DNA from: Pseudomonas sp. Irchel 3E20
Lineage (GTDB): Bacteria > Pseudomonadota > Gammaproteobacteria > Pseudomonadales > Pseudomonadaceae
Length of the DNA stretch: 64,000 nt
Direction: 5' to 3'
Assembly: GCF_900187645.1 (NCBI RefSeq)
Contig: NZ_FYEE01000012.1
Coordinates: 100,351 to 164,350, forward strand
The notes under the pieces were generated by a model, which saw only the letters and a program-made list of their open reading frames with translations, had not been told where the DNA came from and searched no databases. Shown piece after piece: positions 63,901-64,000 of this stretch. The first letter of the stretch is position 1. Every line of letters starts with the position of its first letter. A program made the translations under genes and the position numbers.

Positions 63901-64000
63901 CGCGGCGAACCTGACCACGCTGGAGAAGGTGGTGGCCACCAATGAGCTGGCGATGTCGCAAAGCCTTGTCCAGCTCTCGGCCGAAGTGGGCGACAACAAG
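60917..64000 (+). CDS. Host-specificity / central tail tip protein J, 3'-truncated by window
   Basis: The frame is open for 1028 codons to the window end. The start is set by GGAGG seven bases upstream. It begins MGAARKIDIHGEKGGSEKPKTPTEAPDSL and has VGEGEFDERIPTARDIYLDNTPLQDPQGNMNF, then the long phage-tail region (YRGMTYWAQGQVFTLADMP, FSYNSASERTRYSRALISYDNP), and fibronectin-like repeats after ~600. J forms the tail-tip hub and contacts the receptor. Confidence 0.95.
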   Translation, partial: MGAARKIDIHGEKGGSEKPKTPTEAPDSLRSIAVAKMLIAVGEGEFDERIPTARDIYLDNTPLQDPQGNMNFPNVKFEWRTGSVDQRYIQGIPSVENETTISTELRSGTPWVRAISNTDLSAVRLRFAWPALQSVDSKGNIKGYRIEYKVELATDGGAYQQVLSDAVDGKTTSTYERTRRIDLPAASSGWLIRVTRITPNQNNNKIADTMQVAGFTEVIDAKLRYPNTALLYIEFSAEQFRNIPAVTVDCRGRKWQVPSNYDPESRTYSGIWDGTFKQAWTDNPAWVTYGITVNDRFGLGRRIKPWQVDKWELYRISQYCDQMVPDGKGGMEPRFICNLNLQGKADAWSLLRDISSIYRGMTYWAQGQVFTLADMPRATDFDFAYTRANVIDGKFSYNSASERTRYSRALISYDNPGNNYDTDVTSVTDPKLQRRYGDNPLELSAIGCTRESEAQRRGKWALLTNSKDRAISFKVGLDGRIPLPGYVIPVADELLAGRAVGGRISAVAGRVITLDRDTQAKAGDRLILNLPNGKCEGRTVQLVSGRAVTVTTAYSMAPEPQLVWALDAPDLAIPLYRVTSVSRPDPGVFEITAIQYDPSKFAHIDTGARLEERPISVIPISVVPAPASVTLTSNSAVDQGLAVTTMTIAWPSVAGAVGYDVEWRKDNGNWVKLPRTGALGVDVVGIYAGAYLARARAVSAFEISSVWKDSLLTQLNGKVGLPPAVSYLTTTSLLFGIGQKWGFPAGAEDTQRTEIWYGPTPSLSAATKLADLSYPQSEHSMQSLQAGAQFFFWARLVDRTGNIGPFYPTGAGVMGQASSEAGPILDLLAGKITEAELGEHLIGEIEKIPGLQTQIDALDESYDPTKTYVKNAIVRQGQLLYQAKGPVPINKPPPNATYWLDVGQSVESANGLAQQVATNTTDIATVDGKVTAQSSSFNALRASWRDRNDGDAAMDDALNGWESAAAIAREELARASENEALAQRTITLDAKVGDNAANLTTLEKVVATNELAMSQSLVQLSAEVGDNK

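Larger units (their letters stand above)
14347..64000. mobile_element. Lambda-like siphovirus prophage, incomplete at right edge
   Basis: It begins immediately after tRNA-Pro. Contents in order: integrase/Xis-like, leftward early genes, Exo/Bet, PL with operators, immunity region, CI/Cro, replication genes, NinB/NinG, Q position, holin, terminase, head, tail, J. About 49.7 kb are in the window. Structural genes seem intact, so the element may be inducible. Lysozyme, tail fibres and attR must lie further right if present. Confidence 0.93.

Overview
The window is a Pseudomonas chromosome segment, most likely of the P. fluorescens group, with a large lambda-like prophage integrated in it. The host assignment rests on the 64-residue RsmE-type CsrA homologue, the block thrS-infC-rpmI-rplT-pheS-pheT-ihfA-merR-tRNA-Pro, the cold-shock protein and general codon use. 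It is inferred from memory of these families, not from a search.

Chromosome (1-14346). The left edge holds the 3' end of a phage-type gene whose homologue appears intact in the prophage at 48259. It is followed by a WaaP-like kinase, rsmE, a SPOR-domain lipoprotein, an SOS-type operon (DUF1654 plus endonuclease I), periplasmic asparaginase/glutaminase, several small secreted or hypothetical proteins and a cold-shock protein. The translation cluster follows: ThrRS, IF-3 with an AUU-type start, L35, L20, PheRS alpha and beta, IHF-alpha and a MerR-like regulator. A tRNA-Pro(GGG) gene ends this part and is the probable attB of the prophage.

Prophage (14347 to the right edge, incomplete). The order is that of a lambdoid siphophage. 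A leftward arm holds integrase, an AlpA/Xis-like protein, many small early genes, a YejK-like nucleoid protein, a YqaJ-type exonuclease, a Bet annealase and further small genes. Several genes in this arm point the other way and look like accessory insertions. The immunity region (about 29.0-32.4 kb) has a strong leftward promoter with two operators, an SOS-controlled DUF1654 gene, two genes in the place of lambda rexAB, the S24-type CI repressor, three evenly spaced operators and a Cro-like protein. All five operators fit ATAAG-N4-CTTAT, with one base off in one site. The rightward arm has a CII-like regulator, an antirepressor, an O-like initiator with internal iterons (probable origin), a P-position protein, NinB, NinG and a Q-position protein. 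A terminator-rich late leader and the holin follow.

Late region (40.7 kb to the end). Terminase, portal, head morphogenesis protein, scaffold, major capsid protein, connectors, tail terminator, tail tube, the G/GT chaperone pair with a -1 slippery site, tape measure, and tail-tip proteins M, L, K, I and J (J cut by the window edge). Between the tail-tip genes sit an HNH-like endonuclease gene and a cluster of accessory genes. One of these is a reverse-strand proteasome-fold-like protein and another a secreted lipoprotein. Simple terminators lie just upstream of at least five late structural genes, so late transcription probably depends on processive antitermination. No endolysin is seen in the window. 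It and attR presumably lie beyond the right edge.
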